Part shown: positions 18,324-27,092 of the stretch, piece by piece
Position numbering within the stretch: the first letter of the stretch is position 1
Layout of the letters: each line of letters opens with the position of its first letter
DNA from: Spirosoma fluviale
GTDB lineage: Bacteria; Bacteroidota; Bacteroidia; Cytophagales; Spirosomataceae
DNA length: 64,000 bases
Direction: 5' to 3'
Assembly: GCA_945906795.1 (NCBI GenBank)
Contig: CAMDRO010000003.1
Coordinates: forward strand, 23,869-87,868
The notes under the pieces: generated by a model
Database searches by the model: none
Told to the model about the DNA's origin: nothing
Seen by the model: only the letters and a program-made list of their open reading frames with translations
Position numbers and translations under genes: made by a program

Positions 18324-18659
18324 ATGCAGCGATTTTGTTTGGCTTTAGATCTAGTCGATGATTCAGAATTAATTAAAGAATATGAGCATTATCATGCCAA
18401 GGGCAATGCTTGGCCCGAGGTAAGCCAACATGATATCGATGCGGGGGTTTTAAATATAGAAATATTTAGAACGGGGAATCGCATGTTCATGATATTGGAA
18501 ACAGTGGATGAGTTTACTTTTGAAAAGAAATCTGCTTTTGATGCGACAAATCCAAAGATTGCCGCATGGGAGGAATTAATGTGGAAATTTCAAAAACCAT
18601 TGCCTTGGGCAAAAAATGGAGAAAAGTGGATTTTAATGGATCGTATTTTTAAATCATAA
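18324..18659 (+). CDS. rhaM: L-rhamnose mutarotase family protein
   Basis: A 111-aa dimeric alpha/beta-barrel-type protein of the RhaM family. Characteristic stretches are QRFCLALDLVDD, EYEHYHAK...WPEV, LNIEIFRTGNRMFMILE and a C-terminal W-x-x-L-M-W-K-F-Q-K-P-L segment. The H in YEHYH and the conserved Trp near the C-terminus are the expected active-site residues. Members interconvert alpha and beta anomers of L-rhamnose, and related proteins act on L-fucose. The ATG at 18324 follows the preceding stop by 3 bp. Its position supports a deoxyhexose as the operon substrate. Confidence 0.85.
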   Translation: MQRFCLALDLVDDSELIKEYEHYHAKGNAWPEVSQHDIDAGVLNIEIFRTGNRMFMILETVDEFTFEKKSAFDATNPKIAAWEELMWKFQKPLPWAKNGEKWILMDRIFKS

Positions 18660-18675
18660 ATTAAAACAAGTTAAG

Positions 18676-19687
18676 ATGAAATTATTCTGCTTTTGGTTGT
18701 GTTTGATTGGTAGTTGGGGTGTTTGCGCTCAGAAATTGCCTTCCGAATTTATTTTCCAAAAAGCACCATTTGCATCCAGTCATGCGTCTACGATTGTAGA
18801 AACCCCCAAGGGATTAGTTTCTGCTTTTTTTTGCAGGCAGCGATGAAGGAAATAAAGATGTGGGTATTTGGTTGAGTCGAAATATTCAAGATCGTTGGTC
18901 TCCACCAGTCCAAGTGGCGGATGGGATTCAAAATAAAAAAGTTCGGTATCCTTGTTGGAATCCTGTTCTATTCCAAATGCCACAAAGCGAATTGTTATTA
19001 TTTTATAAAATGGGTCCAAAGCCATCTCAATGGTGGGGAATGCTGAAGCGTTCAAAAGACGCGGGGCTAACTTGGTCTGCCGCGGAGAAATTACCCAAAG
19101 GGATCTTGGGTCCGGTCAAAAACAAACCACTCTTATTAGCTGATGGTACCCTTTTATGCCCTAGTAGTTCGGAGGATTCTGGGGATAAATTGCATTTTGA
19201 AATGACAAAAGATGGTGGCAGGACTTGGAAAAAAACGAAAGCCTTAAATGATGGCAAAAGTTTCTCAGCGATTCAGCCTAGCGTAATTTTTCTTAAAGAT
19301 GGTCGCATGAAATTACTGTGCCGAAGCAATACGGGATTTATCATGGAGGCCTATTCCCTAGACCAAGGAAATACGTGGACCTTCTTACAAAAAACGAATT
19401 TAAAAAATCCGAATTCTGGTAGTGATGCCATTACCTTGAAAAATGGATTACATGTGTTGGTGCATAATCCACTAGGCAACAGGCCCAAAGAAACGGAAGG
19501 GGAGCGCGAAATATTAGCCGTTTCCACGTCAAAAGATGGAACACATTGGACTAAAGTGGGCGAATTAGAAAATACACCCTTGAAAGAATTCTCCAATCCA
19601 GCCATTATTCAAACGCGGGATGGCCACATTCACATCACCTACACTTGGAAGCGTGAGAAAATCAAACATGCTGTTTTGAAATTTTAA
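18676..19687 (+). pseudogene. BNR-repeat sialidase-like gene, frameshifted at a T8 run
   Basis: An ATG at 18676 opens a signal peptide (MKLFCFWLCLIGSWGVCAQ) and the first strand of a propeller (APFASSHASTIVETPKG). A run of eight T at 18825-18832 then throws the frame, giving TGA at 18844 after 56 codons. Dropping one T restores VSAFFAGSDEGNKDVGIW and an open frame to 19687, about 336 aa in all. The downstream part carries Asp-box/BNR-like repeats: RSKDAGLTWSAAEKL, MTKDGGRTWKKTK, LDQGNTWTF and STSKDGTHWTKV. That places it in the exo-alpha-sialidase-like six-bladed propeller group, which includes hydrolases of other sugars. It is the last gene of the sugar operon, 16 bp after the mutarotase. 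The break may be a real mutation, a slippage-based switch or a homopolymer sequencing error. Confidence 0.75.
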
Positions 19688-19757
19688 AACCTTTTTGTTT
19701 TTCGGCAGTTTAAAATTCACTGTTATTAATTTAATATTAAAATAATAATTTGGCAAT

Positions 19758-19775
19758 ATTAATACTAGTATTAAT
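19758..19775. promoter_or_regulatory. 18-bp perfect palindrome upstream of susC, candidate operator
   Basis: ATTAATACTAGTATTAAT is self-complementary over its full 18 bases. It ends 10 bp before the TATTTTTG -7 box, covering the place where a -33 element would normally be. That is the position of a transcription-factor site, although A/T-rich palindromes also arise by chance. Confidence 0.45.
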
Positions 19776-19785
19776 CAAAATCTTT

Positions 19786-19793
19786 TATTTTTG
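19786..19793 (+). promoter_or_regulatory. -7 promoter box for susC/susD
   Basis: TATTTTTG is a perfect match to the Bacteroidota TAnnTTTG box. It lies 39 bp before the susC ATG, giving a short leader. The nearest TTTG lies 33 bp upstream, too far for a normal -33 box, consistent with activator dependence. Confidence 0.45.
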
Positions 19794-19832
19794 TTTTTTT
19801 ACAATTATTCATTAATAATTAAAATTCAATTT

Positions 19833-22800
19833 ATGAGGAAAACATTACTTTTATTGATGATTCTTTCGGTTGCTGCATTGAGTCCATTGTACGCCCAAGA
19901 AAGACAGGTTACTGGAAAAGTAACCAATGATGCGGGTGAGGCATTAGTTGGAGTAACTATCTCGGTCAAAGGAACGAACAGAGGCACCAATTCAGATGCG
20001 AATGGTTCGTTCAAAATTAATGCGGGACCTACAAATTCTTTGATTGTGACCTATGTAGGGTATGTAAACCAAGAGATTTTGGTTGGTAGCAAGTCAGTGA
20101 TTAATGTCCAATTAGTAGCGGCCAATGAAACTTTAGAAGAGGTGGTCGTGACTACATTTGGTACCGCCAAAAAGTCTTCTTTTACGGGTTCTTCTGCCAA
20201 GATTAGTGCGGAGAAATTAGCCGTTAGGCCTATTACTAACATAGGCCAAGCCTTAGAAGGGATTGCTCCAGGGGTTACAACTACCTCGACATCGGGCCAA
20301 CCAGGATCTTCTCCTGATGTTCGTATTCGTGGTTTTGGTTCTATTTCGTCATCCAATGCACCTTTGTATGTGGTGGATGGGGTACCTTTTTCTGCAAGTA
20401 TTGCTAATTTAAATAATGACGATATTGAGACGATCACAGTTTTAAAGGATGCGGCATCAACGGCTCTTTATGGAGCTCGAGCAGCGAATGGAGTGGTGAT
20501 GGTGACGACCAAGAAAGGGACTAAAGGAAAGAACTCGATCAATATTAAATACACCAAAGGATTTAATACCAGGGCGATGCCAGAGTATGATCGCGTAGGG
20601 CCTGCGGATTATTATCCTTTAATGTGGGAATCCAATCGAAACAATTTGGCTTATCGTGCTGCCAATCCGGTGGCCATCGCTACGGCCAATACCACAGCAT
20701 CTGCTGGTTTAGGCGCCATTCTTGGTACAGGCTATAACGTATATGATGTACCGTTTGCTTCTTTAGTTGGAACCGATGGAAAATTAAATCCGGCGGCCAA
20801 ATTAATCTACAATCCAGATGATTTAAATTGGGAGAAGGCCATTATGCGCCAAGGAGTTCGTGATGAGGTGAGTGCCAATTTCTCTGGATCCAATGGCAAG
20901 TCTGATTATTTCTTTTCTGTTTCTTATTTGAACGATAAGGGATATCAGAACAAGTCGGACTATGATCGTTTTACGGCTCGTTTAAATGTTAATAACCAAT
21001 TGAATGCTTGGTTAAAGGTAGGAACTAATATGACTACCACGATGACTACTTCAAACCAGTCGACAGCTGATGGCGGAAATACTTTTGTCAATCCTTTCTT
21101 CTTCACTCGAGGGATGGCGCCAATTTATCCAGTGTATGCCTATAAGCCTGAATCACCAGGGACTTTTTTGAAGTTGGAAAATGGGAAAACTAGGTATGAC
21201 TACGGAAACTTGAGTGCTTTGGGTTTGTCAAATCGTCCTCAATATGGGGGTCGTCACGTGGTTGCGGAGACAGAATTGAATGAAAATTTCTTTAGAAGAA
21301 ACCTTTTTGGGGGTCGTAGTTTTGCTGAAATCACCTTTTTGAAAGATTTCAAATTCACGAATACGATTGGTTTGGATATTACCAATGCCAATACCGTTAT
21401 TTTTGGAAATCCTGAAATTGGGGATGGTGCACCCGCAGGCCGAGCACAAAATGAATTTGAGAATATAACCAATTATAATTTATCGCAATTGTTGAATTAT
21501 AGCCATTCATTCGGCAAGCACAATGCGGATGCTTTAGTGGGTCATGAGAATTATAATTTAGTGAGTAATAATTTGGCCGGTTCTCGAAGCCAGCAAATTT
21601 TAGATGGTAATTATGAGTTGATCAATTTTACGACGACTACTAATTTAACTTCTCAGTATGATTTGCGCCGAGTGGAAGGTTTTTTCTCCCGCGTGAATTA
21701 TGATTATGATTCAAAATACTTTGTGTCGTTTTCAGCCCGTCGGGATGGATCCTCTAAATTCTATCAGGATAGGCGTTGGGGGACTTTTTATTCTATATCC
21801 GCTGCTTGGCGTTTAGACCAAGAAGATTTCATGAAGGAGTTGACTTTCATCGATAACATGAAATTAAGAGGTTCTTATGGTCAAACAGGTAATGATGGTG
21901 GAATTAGTAATTATGCATGGCAACCACTTTATGCTTTAGGTTGGAATAATGCGACTGAACCTGGTATCTTACAATCAAGTTTAGGTAGCAGAACTTTAGA
22001 ATGGGAAACAAATACATCTTTTGATGTGGCCTTAGAATTTGGATTATTTAAAAACCGCATCAATGGAACTATCGAATATTTTGATCGTCAATCGACCAAT
22101 TTGATTTTTGCGGTTCCTTTGCCATTATCGGTTGGTATTACTACTGAAACCAGAAACATTGGTTCCATGTTCAACAGAGGATTTGAGATTCAGTTAAGTG
22201 GTGATGTGGTAAAAACCAAAGACTTCGTTTGGAACATTGATGTAAATGCAACCAAATTGGAAAATAAAATCACCAAAATGCCGGCTCAAAGTAAGGAAAT
22301 CATCGATGGAACTAAAAAGTTAAAAGAAGGTAGTTCTTTATATGATTATTGGTTACGTGAGTACAAAGGTGTGAACCCTGAAAATGGAGTGGCTGAGTAT
22401 CGTGCCGTTTCGTATGTAGCTTCAAATTCAAGAATTACGGCTACTGGTGATACGTTAACCAACAACATTGCGAATGCAAGATTTTGGTATAATGGAACAT
22501 CCATTCCTGATTTAACAGGTTCAGTAACTAATTCAATCCGTTACAAAGGATTTACCTTGTCGGCTTTGTTGGTATACCAATTAGGCGGCAAAATTTATGA
22601 TGCAGCCTATGCGGGCTTAATGGGTGCGGGATATCACAATGCAAAACATGTGGACATCTTGAATCGTTGGGTTAATCCGGGAGATAAAACCAATGTACCT
22701 AGAATGGACAATGGTCGAACGGCTGATTTTGATGCCGCATCAGATCGTTGGTTGATTGATGGTAGTTACATGAATGTTCGTTCTGTGACCTTATCATACA

Positions 22801-22985
22801 ATTTACCAAAAACCTTGGCTCGTAAATTAAAAATGGATAATGCCCAAGTGTATTTAAGTGGTGAAAATTTCATTATGCTTTCAAAAAGAAGTGGAATGAA
22901 TGTTCAACAAAATTTTGGAGGTACGACAAGTAATGTCTATTCTCCAGCTAAATCTCTGGTTATTGGTCTTTCATTCTCTTTATAA
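19833..22985 (+). CDS. SusC/RagA-family TonB-linked outer-membrane transporter
   Basis: 1050 aa from ATG 19833, chosen because MRKTLLLLMILSVAALSPLYAQ is the signal peptide; the upstream codons are not. The CarboxypepD_reg domain (about 22-95; GKVTNDAGEALVGVTISVKG) is followed by a TonB-dependent receptor plug. The plug carries the SusC signature SNAPLYVVDGVPF and LKDAASTALYGARAANGVV. A 22-strand barrel with an aromatic C-terminus (GLSFSL) follows. It imports oligosaccharides across the outer membrane using TonB energy, with the SusD lipoprotein encoded 11 bp downstream as lid. No sensor or sigma/anti-sigma pair is adjacent. Substrate is unknown, but the upstream deoxysugar operon and the sulfatase/GH loci nearby suggest a complex polysaccharide. 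Confidence 0.95.
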   Translation: MRKTLLLLMILSVAALSPLYAQERQVTGKVTNDAGEALVGVTISVKGTNRGTNSDANGSFKINAGPTNSLIVTYVGYVNQEILVGSKSVINVQLVAANETLEEVVVTTFGTAKKSSFTGSSAKISAEKLAVRPITNIGQALEGIAPGVTTTSTSGQPGSSPDVRIRGFGSISSSNAPLYVVDGVPFSASIANLNNDDIETITVLKDAASTALYGARAANGVVMVTTKKGTKGKNSINIKYTKGFNTRAMPEYDRVGPADYYPLMWESNRNNLAYRAANPVAIATANTTASAGLGAILGTGYNVYDVPFASLVGTDGKLNPAAKLIYNPDDLNWEKAIMRQGVRDEVSANFSGSNGKSDYFFSVSYLNDKGYQNKSDYDRFTARLNVNNQLNAWLKVGTNMTTTMTTSNQSTADGGNTFVNPFFFTRGMAPIYPVYAYKPESPGTFLKLENGKTRYDYGNLSALGLSNRPQYGGRHVVAETELNENFFRRNLFGGRSFAEITFLKDFKFTNTIGLDITNANTVIFGNPEIGDGAPAGRAQNEFENITNYNLSQLLNYSHSFGKHNADALVGHENYNLVSNNLAGSRSQQILDGNYELINFTTTTNLTSQYDLRRVEGFFSRVNYDYDSKYFVSFSARRDGSSKFYQDRRWGTFYSISAAWRLDQEDFMKELTFIDNMKLRGSYGQTGNDGGISNYAWQPLYALGWNNATEPGILQSSLGSRTLEWETNTSFDVALEFGLFKNRINGTIEYFDRQSTNLIFAVPLPLSVGITTETRNIGSMFNRGFEIQLSGDVVKTKDFVWNIDVNATKLENKITKMPAQSKEIIDGTKKLKEGSSLYDYWLREYKGVNPENGVAEYRAVSYVASNSRITATGDTLTNNIANARFWYNGTSIPDLTGSVTNSIRYKGFTLSALLVYQLGGKIYDAAYAGLMGAGYHNAKHVDILNRWVNPGDKTNVPRMDNGRTADFDAASDRWLIDGSYMNVRSVTLSYNLPKTLARKLKMDNAQVYLSGENFIMLSKRSGMNVQQNFGGTTSNVYSPAKSLVIGLSFSL

Positions 22986-22996
22986 TTTTTAGAATC

Positions 22997-24478
22997 ATGA
23001 AAAATAAAATATTAATACTCTTAGCTTTTGTTTTCAGCATGATCTCTTTTTCATGCGAAACAGTTTATTTGGATGCTAGCCCGACGGCAAGTATCGATGC
23101 GGGCGCTGCGTATTCTACTACTAAGAATGCAGCTGCGGCGATTAATGGTATCTATCGCTCATTTGTTGTCCGTTACTTAGGTTCACAAGGTCATTCTGGA
23201 CATCCTGCGATGATGATTATTTTGGACCATTTAGGGGATGACATGGTTCTTGGAACGACAGCCGCTTCTTGGCATGTGGGGGAAACTCGTTGGACCGCCC
23301 ACCGTTCTGACGTCAATGTATTATCTCAATTTCCTTATGAGATGTATTATCGATTTATTGGTAATGCCAACATTGGAATTGCGAATATCGATAAGGCCGT
23401 GGGACCTCAATCAGATAAAAATACCTTGAAAGGAGAGGCCTTGGCATTGCGTGCTTTTAGTTATTTCAACTTAGTTCAGATATATGGCAAGCGTTATGAT
23501 GCTGCTGCAAAGCCTAATGCACAATTAGGAATTCCTTTAGTATTAGAGCCAACGACCGAAGGAAAAGCAAGAAATACGGTTGAGGAAGTTTATACGCAAA
23601 TCAATAAGGATTTAGACGCTGCTGCGGCTTTATTGACCTCTGCTCAGGCAAACAAATCACACATCAATCTTAATGTGGTGAAAGGTTTGCAAGCTAGAGT
23701 TGCTTTGGTTCAGCAAAACTGGGCTAATGCAGCCAAATATGCGGCTGAGGCGCGTGCGGGTTATATGCCTATGACAGCTGCTCAATATGCGGATGGCTTC
23801 CAAGACATTGCCAATTCAGAATGGATGTGGGGATTTGATCACTTAGAAGATCAAACAGAATATTTTGGTGCATACCATTCATATATTTCTTGTAATTATA
23901 ACTCTACGGTGATACGTACCTATCCTAAAGCTATAAATAGCTTGTTGTACAATCAAATTTCGCCAAGTGATGTTCGTGCCAAAATGTGGGTAAGAACGCC
24001 GACGGCAGCGAATACAATTGTTCCTCCAGGTGGCGTGCGTGTGCCATTTTTAAATCAAAAGTTCCGTTTGCCAGGTGTTCCATCTACGTCTGCCATGGGT
24101 GATGTGCCCTACATGCGTGCCGCAGAAATGTATTTGATAGAATCGGAAGCCAAAGTTCGTTTAGGAGATAATGCAGGTGCGGCTACTGTGTTAAGTTCAC
24201 TTATTAAGATCAGGGACGCTAATTATGTAACTTCGACCAAAACGGGTACGGCCTTATTAGATGAAATTTTACTTCATCGTCGTATCGAATTATGGGGTGA
24301 GGGTCACCGTTTCTTAGATTTGAAGCGTATGAATGCACCTTTGAATCGGAATGGAGCTAATCACATTGCTTCCGTGGTTTTATTGTATGACGTGGCGCCT
24401 GGTGATGTGCGCTGGGAATTCTTAATCCCTCGTCGTGAGATCAATGCTAATACAGCGATTGTTCAAAACCCGCTTTAA
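22997..24478 (+). CDS. SusD/RagB-family nutrient-binding lipoprotein
   Basis: 493 aa. The lipoprotein signal MKNKILILLAFVFSMISFSC ends in C20. TPR-like helices and the SusD-typical segment LKGEALALRAFSYFNLVQIYG lie near the first third, and the C-terminal RRIELWGEGHRFLDLKR motif is diagnostic of the RagB/SusD family. It sits on the outer face of the outer membrane and closes over the SusC pore. The gene directly follows susC and is followed by a strong terminator. Confidence 0.95.
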   Translation: MKNKILILLAFVFSMISFSCETVYLDASPTASIDAGAAYSTTKNAAAAINGIYRSFVVRYLGSQGHSGHPAMMIILDHLGDDMVLGTTAASWHVGETRWTAHRSDVNVLSQFPYEMYYRFIGNANIGIANIDKAVGPQSDKNTLKGEALALRAFSYFNLVQIYGKRYDAAAKPNAQLGIPLVLEPTTEGKARNTVEEVYTQINKDLDAAAALLTSAQANKSHINLNVVKGLQARVALVQQNWANAAKYAAEARAGYMPMTAAQYADGFQDIANSEWMWGFDHLEDQTEYFGAYHSYISCNYNSTVIRTYPKAINSLLYNQISPSDVRAKMWVRTPTAANTIVPPGGVRVPFLNQKFRLPGVPSTSAMGDVPYMRAAEMYLIESEAKVRLGDNAGAATVLSSLIKIRDANYVTSTKTGTALLDEILLHRRIELWGEGHRFLDLKRMNAPLNRNGANHIASVVLLYDVAPGDVRWEFLIPRREINANTAIVQNPL

Positions 24479-24494
24479 ATTTTAATTTTAATGG

Positions 24495-24527
24495 AAAAGG
24501 TGGCTAATTTATTAGCCACCTTTTTTT
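24495..24527 (+). terminator. Strong intrinsic terminator after susCD
   Basis: A 12-bp perfect stem (AAGGTGGCTAAT / ATTAGCCACCTT) with a very tight loop is followed by a T7 run. It begins 17 bp after the susD stop and rules out read-through into the peptidase gene as the main source of its transcript. Confidence 0.9.
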
Positions 24528-24556
24528 ATATTGTCGCATCCTATAAATCTATCAAA

Positions 24557-26962
24557 ATGAAGACATTTTTAAACACCATTTTATTATTCATTTTTGTCTT
24601 AGGTGCAGCTTCTGCCCAAGATGCGATTGAATACCAAAAACCACCCCAAGCAATAGCGGATTTGTTATTGGCAAAACCCACTCCTAGCATTCGGATCGAC
24701 AGCAAAGCGGAATGGATGCTTTTGAGTGAGCGGAATTCGTATCCGACGGTGGAAGAGTTAGGCCAACCAGAAAACCGAATCGCAGGTTTGCGATTAAATC
24801 CTAATAATTTTTCTCAAAGTCGGCAATTATTTATCAATAGCCTTTCTTTGAAAAATTTAAAATCAAATCAAAGTTTCTCGATTACAGGACTACCTAAAAA
24901 TCCGTTGATATCAAGTATTTCATGGAGCCCAACAGAGAAAAAAATTGCCTTTCTTCAAACGGAATCTGATCGCGTTGATCTATACCTGATTGATTTAGCA
25001 ACTAAAAAAGCTTCCAAAATCAATCTAAAACCGTTGAATAATATAATGGGGAATGCATATTTATGGGTGGATGATCAAACCATTTTGTACAAATCCATCA
25101 TTCATGCTGCTAGCGGGGCACCTAAAAAACCGATTACACCGAAGGGGCCTACAATCCAACAAAACATCGGGAAGGCCGCTCCAAGACCTACGTATCAGGA
25201 CTTAATTAAATCGCCTTATGATGAGCAGTTGTTTGAGTATTATGCACAAGCTCAATTGATTTTATCTAAAAATGGCCAAGAAAAGGCGATTGGCAAGTCG
25301 GAAATATTCATTGCTTTATCTTTTTCTCCCGATAAAAATTATGTATTAACAAGGACGATTAAAAAGCCTTTTTCTTATGTTGTTCCGGCTTATGGATTTC
25401 CTACGACCGTTGGCATTATGGATATGTCGGGGAAGGCAATCAAGATATTAGCCGATCTTCCATCCACTGAAAATGTGCCTTCTGGATACGATAATACCCA
25501 AAATGTTCCAAGGGACTTTGAATGGCGGGACGACGAAGCTTCCACAGTCGTTTGGGCCATGCCTTTAGACAGTGGTTTGATTAAGAAATCGGTTGAGTTT
25601 CATGATGCGGTTTACAGTCTTTCCGCTCCATTTACAGGGGAAGCCAAGGAATTGTTTAAGACGAAATCAAGATTTTCAGGAACCATTTGGGGAGATGTTA
25701 ATTTAGCGCTGATCACTGAAGTTTCTCGCGCAAAACAAAGCTCTCGAGTGAGTCGGTATAGTTCCATGACTAAAAGTGTTGAGCTTTTATACGAACGCAA
25801 CTTCACGGATGCGTATAATAGTCCTGGAATGCCAGTCTATCGTAAGAATAATTATGGCCGATTGGTTATTCAGACAACGGATAATGGAAGTAAAATATTG
25901 ATGAATAATCCTGTGGGTTCATCTGCCAAAGGAGATTTGCCCTTTTTGTCTAAGTTTGATTTGAATACGAAAAAAAATGAAATCATTTGGCGATCAACGG
26001 AAGGAAGTTTTGAATTAGTTGAAGATGTCATTGATGCCGATAAATTAATCATTGTAACACGTAAAGAATCTCAAAAAGAAGTTCCTAATTATTACATCAA
26101 ACACCTGATCACGAAGCAGGCTGACCAATTAATCACTAATTTTGTCAATCCATATCCAGGCCTAGCAGGTATTTCAAAGGAGAAAATAAAATATAAGCGA
26201 GCGGATGGAGTCGATTTAACGGGTGATTTATATTTGCCGAAAGGCTATAATAAGGAAAAGGATGGTCCATTGCCTGTCTTGATTTGGGCCTATCCACGTG
26301 AATTTAATTCGGCTGCTGATGCGGCACAAATTCGCGGAAGCAAGGATCGATTTACTACCTTAAGTTGGGCTTCCCCCATCTATTACGTCACTCAAGGTTT
26401 TGCCATTTTAGATAATGCGGAAATGCCTATTGTGGCTACAGGTGGTGAAAAAAAACCGAATGATAATTTTGTGGAGCAATTAAAGTTGAATGCAGAGGCG
26501 GCAATCAATTATTTGTCAGAATTGGGAGTTGGAGATCGCAAACGAATGGCGGTAGGAGGCCATAGTTATGGGGCTTTTATGACGGCCAATTTACTGGCAC
26601 ATACGGATTTGTTTAAAGCTGGAATCGCTCGAAGTGGAGCTTATAACCGCAGTTTAACCCCTTTTGGTTTTCAAAATGAGGATCGCACCTATTGGCAAGC
26701 ACCCAAATTGTATTTTGAAATGAGTCCATTTAGCTATGCGGACAAAATCAAGGAGCCTATTTTATTAATTCATGGTGAGGCTGATGATAATACGGGTACT
26801 TATCCGATCAATAGTGAGCGCTTATATGCAGCCATCAAAGGCAATGGGGGAACTACTCGTTTTGTTTTCTTACCTTATGAAGCGCATAGTTACCGAGGCA
26901 AAGAAAATTTATTACACATGCTATGGGAGCAAAATAACTGGTTGCAAAAGTTTGTGAAATAA
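24557..26962 (+). CDS. S9-family serine peptidase, glutamyl endopeptidase-like (S9D)
   Basis: 801 aa from ATG 24557, which gives the signal peptide MKTFLNTILLFIFVLGAASA. The earlier in-frame start at 24491 runs through the terminator and is rejected. An N-terminal beta-propeller (about 40-560) precedes the alpha/beta-hydrolase catalytic domain. The nucleophile is S670 in GGHSYGAF, D743 lies in HGEADDNTG, and H777 in YEAHSY. The arrangement and the GDRKRMAVGGHSYG run resemble the S9D glutamyl endopeptidase group (chloroplast CGEP-like). It is a secreted or periplasmic peptidase acting on short peptides. It has its own transcription start after the susCD terminator. Confidence 0.88.
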   Translation: MKTFLNTILLFIFVLGAASAQDAIEYQKPPQAIADLLLAKPTPSIRIDSKAEWMLLSERNSYPTVEELGQPENRIAGLRLNPNNFSQSRQLFINSLSLKNLKSNQSFSITGLPKNPLISSISWSPTEKKIAFLQTESDRVDLYLIDLATKKASKINLKPLNNIMGNAYLWVDDQTILYKSIIHAASGAPKKPITPKGPTIQQNIGKAAPRPTYQDLIKSPYDEQLFEYYAQAQLILSKNGQEKAIGKSEIFIALSFSPDKNYVLTRTIKKPFSYVVPAYGFPTTVGIMDMSGKAIKILADLPSTENVPSGYDNTQNVPRDFEWRDDEASTVVWAMPLDSGLIKKSVEFHDAVYSLSAPFTGEAKELFKTKSRFSGTIWGDVNLALITEVSRAKQSSRVSRYSSMTKSVELLYERNFTDAYNSPGMPVYRKNNYGRLVIQTTDNGSKILMNNPVGSSAKGDLPFLSKFDLNTKKNEIIWRSTEGSFELVEDVIDADKLIIVTRKESQKEVPNYYIKHLITKQADQLITNFVNPYPGLAGISKEKIKYKRADGVDLTGDLYLPKGYNKEKDGPLPVLIWAYPREFNSAADAAQIRGSKDRFTTLSWASPIYYVTQGFAILDNAEMPIVATGGEKKPNDNFVEQLKLNAEAAINYLSELGVGDRKRMAVGGHSYGAFMTANLLAHTDLFKAGIARSGAYNRSLTPFGFQNEDRTYWQAPKLYFEMSPFSYADKIKEPILLIHGEADDNTGTYPINSERLYAAIKGNGGTTRFVFLPYEAHSYRGKENLLHMLWEQNNWLQKFVK

Positions 26963-26973
26963 AGGAATCTTTT

Positions 26974-27020
26974 TCAATCTTCTCGGTTCTCATTTCATGA
27001 AAATCGAGAAGATTGATTTT
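26974..27020. terminator. Bidirectional hairpin between convergent genes
   Basis: TCAATCTTCTCG at 26974-26985 pairs perfectly with CGAGAAGATTGA at 27005-27016, and T-rich sequence lies on both sides. It serves the S9 peptidase gene on one side and the DUF4143 ATPase gene on the other. Confidence 0.75.
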
Positions 27021-27092
27021 ATTATCCGATATGCAAGAATATTTTCAAATTAGAATTTTATTGAAATTTTGCGAATTTTTCCCTGTGCTTAT

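Noticed and set aside
18860..19687. A complete 275-aa BNR protein starting at GTG 18860
   Set aside because: It lacks a signal peptide and the first propeller blade. Both lie just upstream in another frame, joined by the T8 run, so it is the 3' part of a frameshifted gene.
24491..24556. Longer start for the S9 peptidase at 24491
   Set aside because: The extra codons run through the susCD terminator hairpin, and the signal peptide begins at 24557.
26974..27016. Inverted repeat as ends of an insertion element
   Set aside because: Only 19 bases separate the arms and T-rich sequence flanks them, so a shared terminator is the simpler reading.
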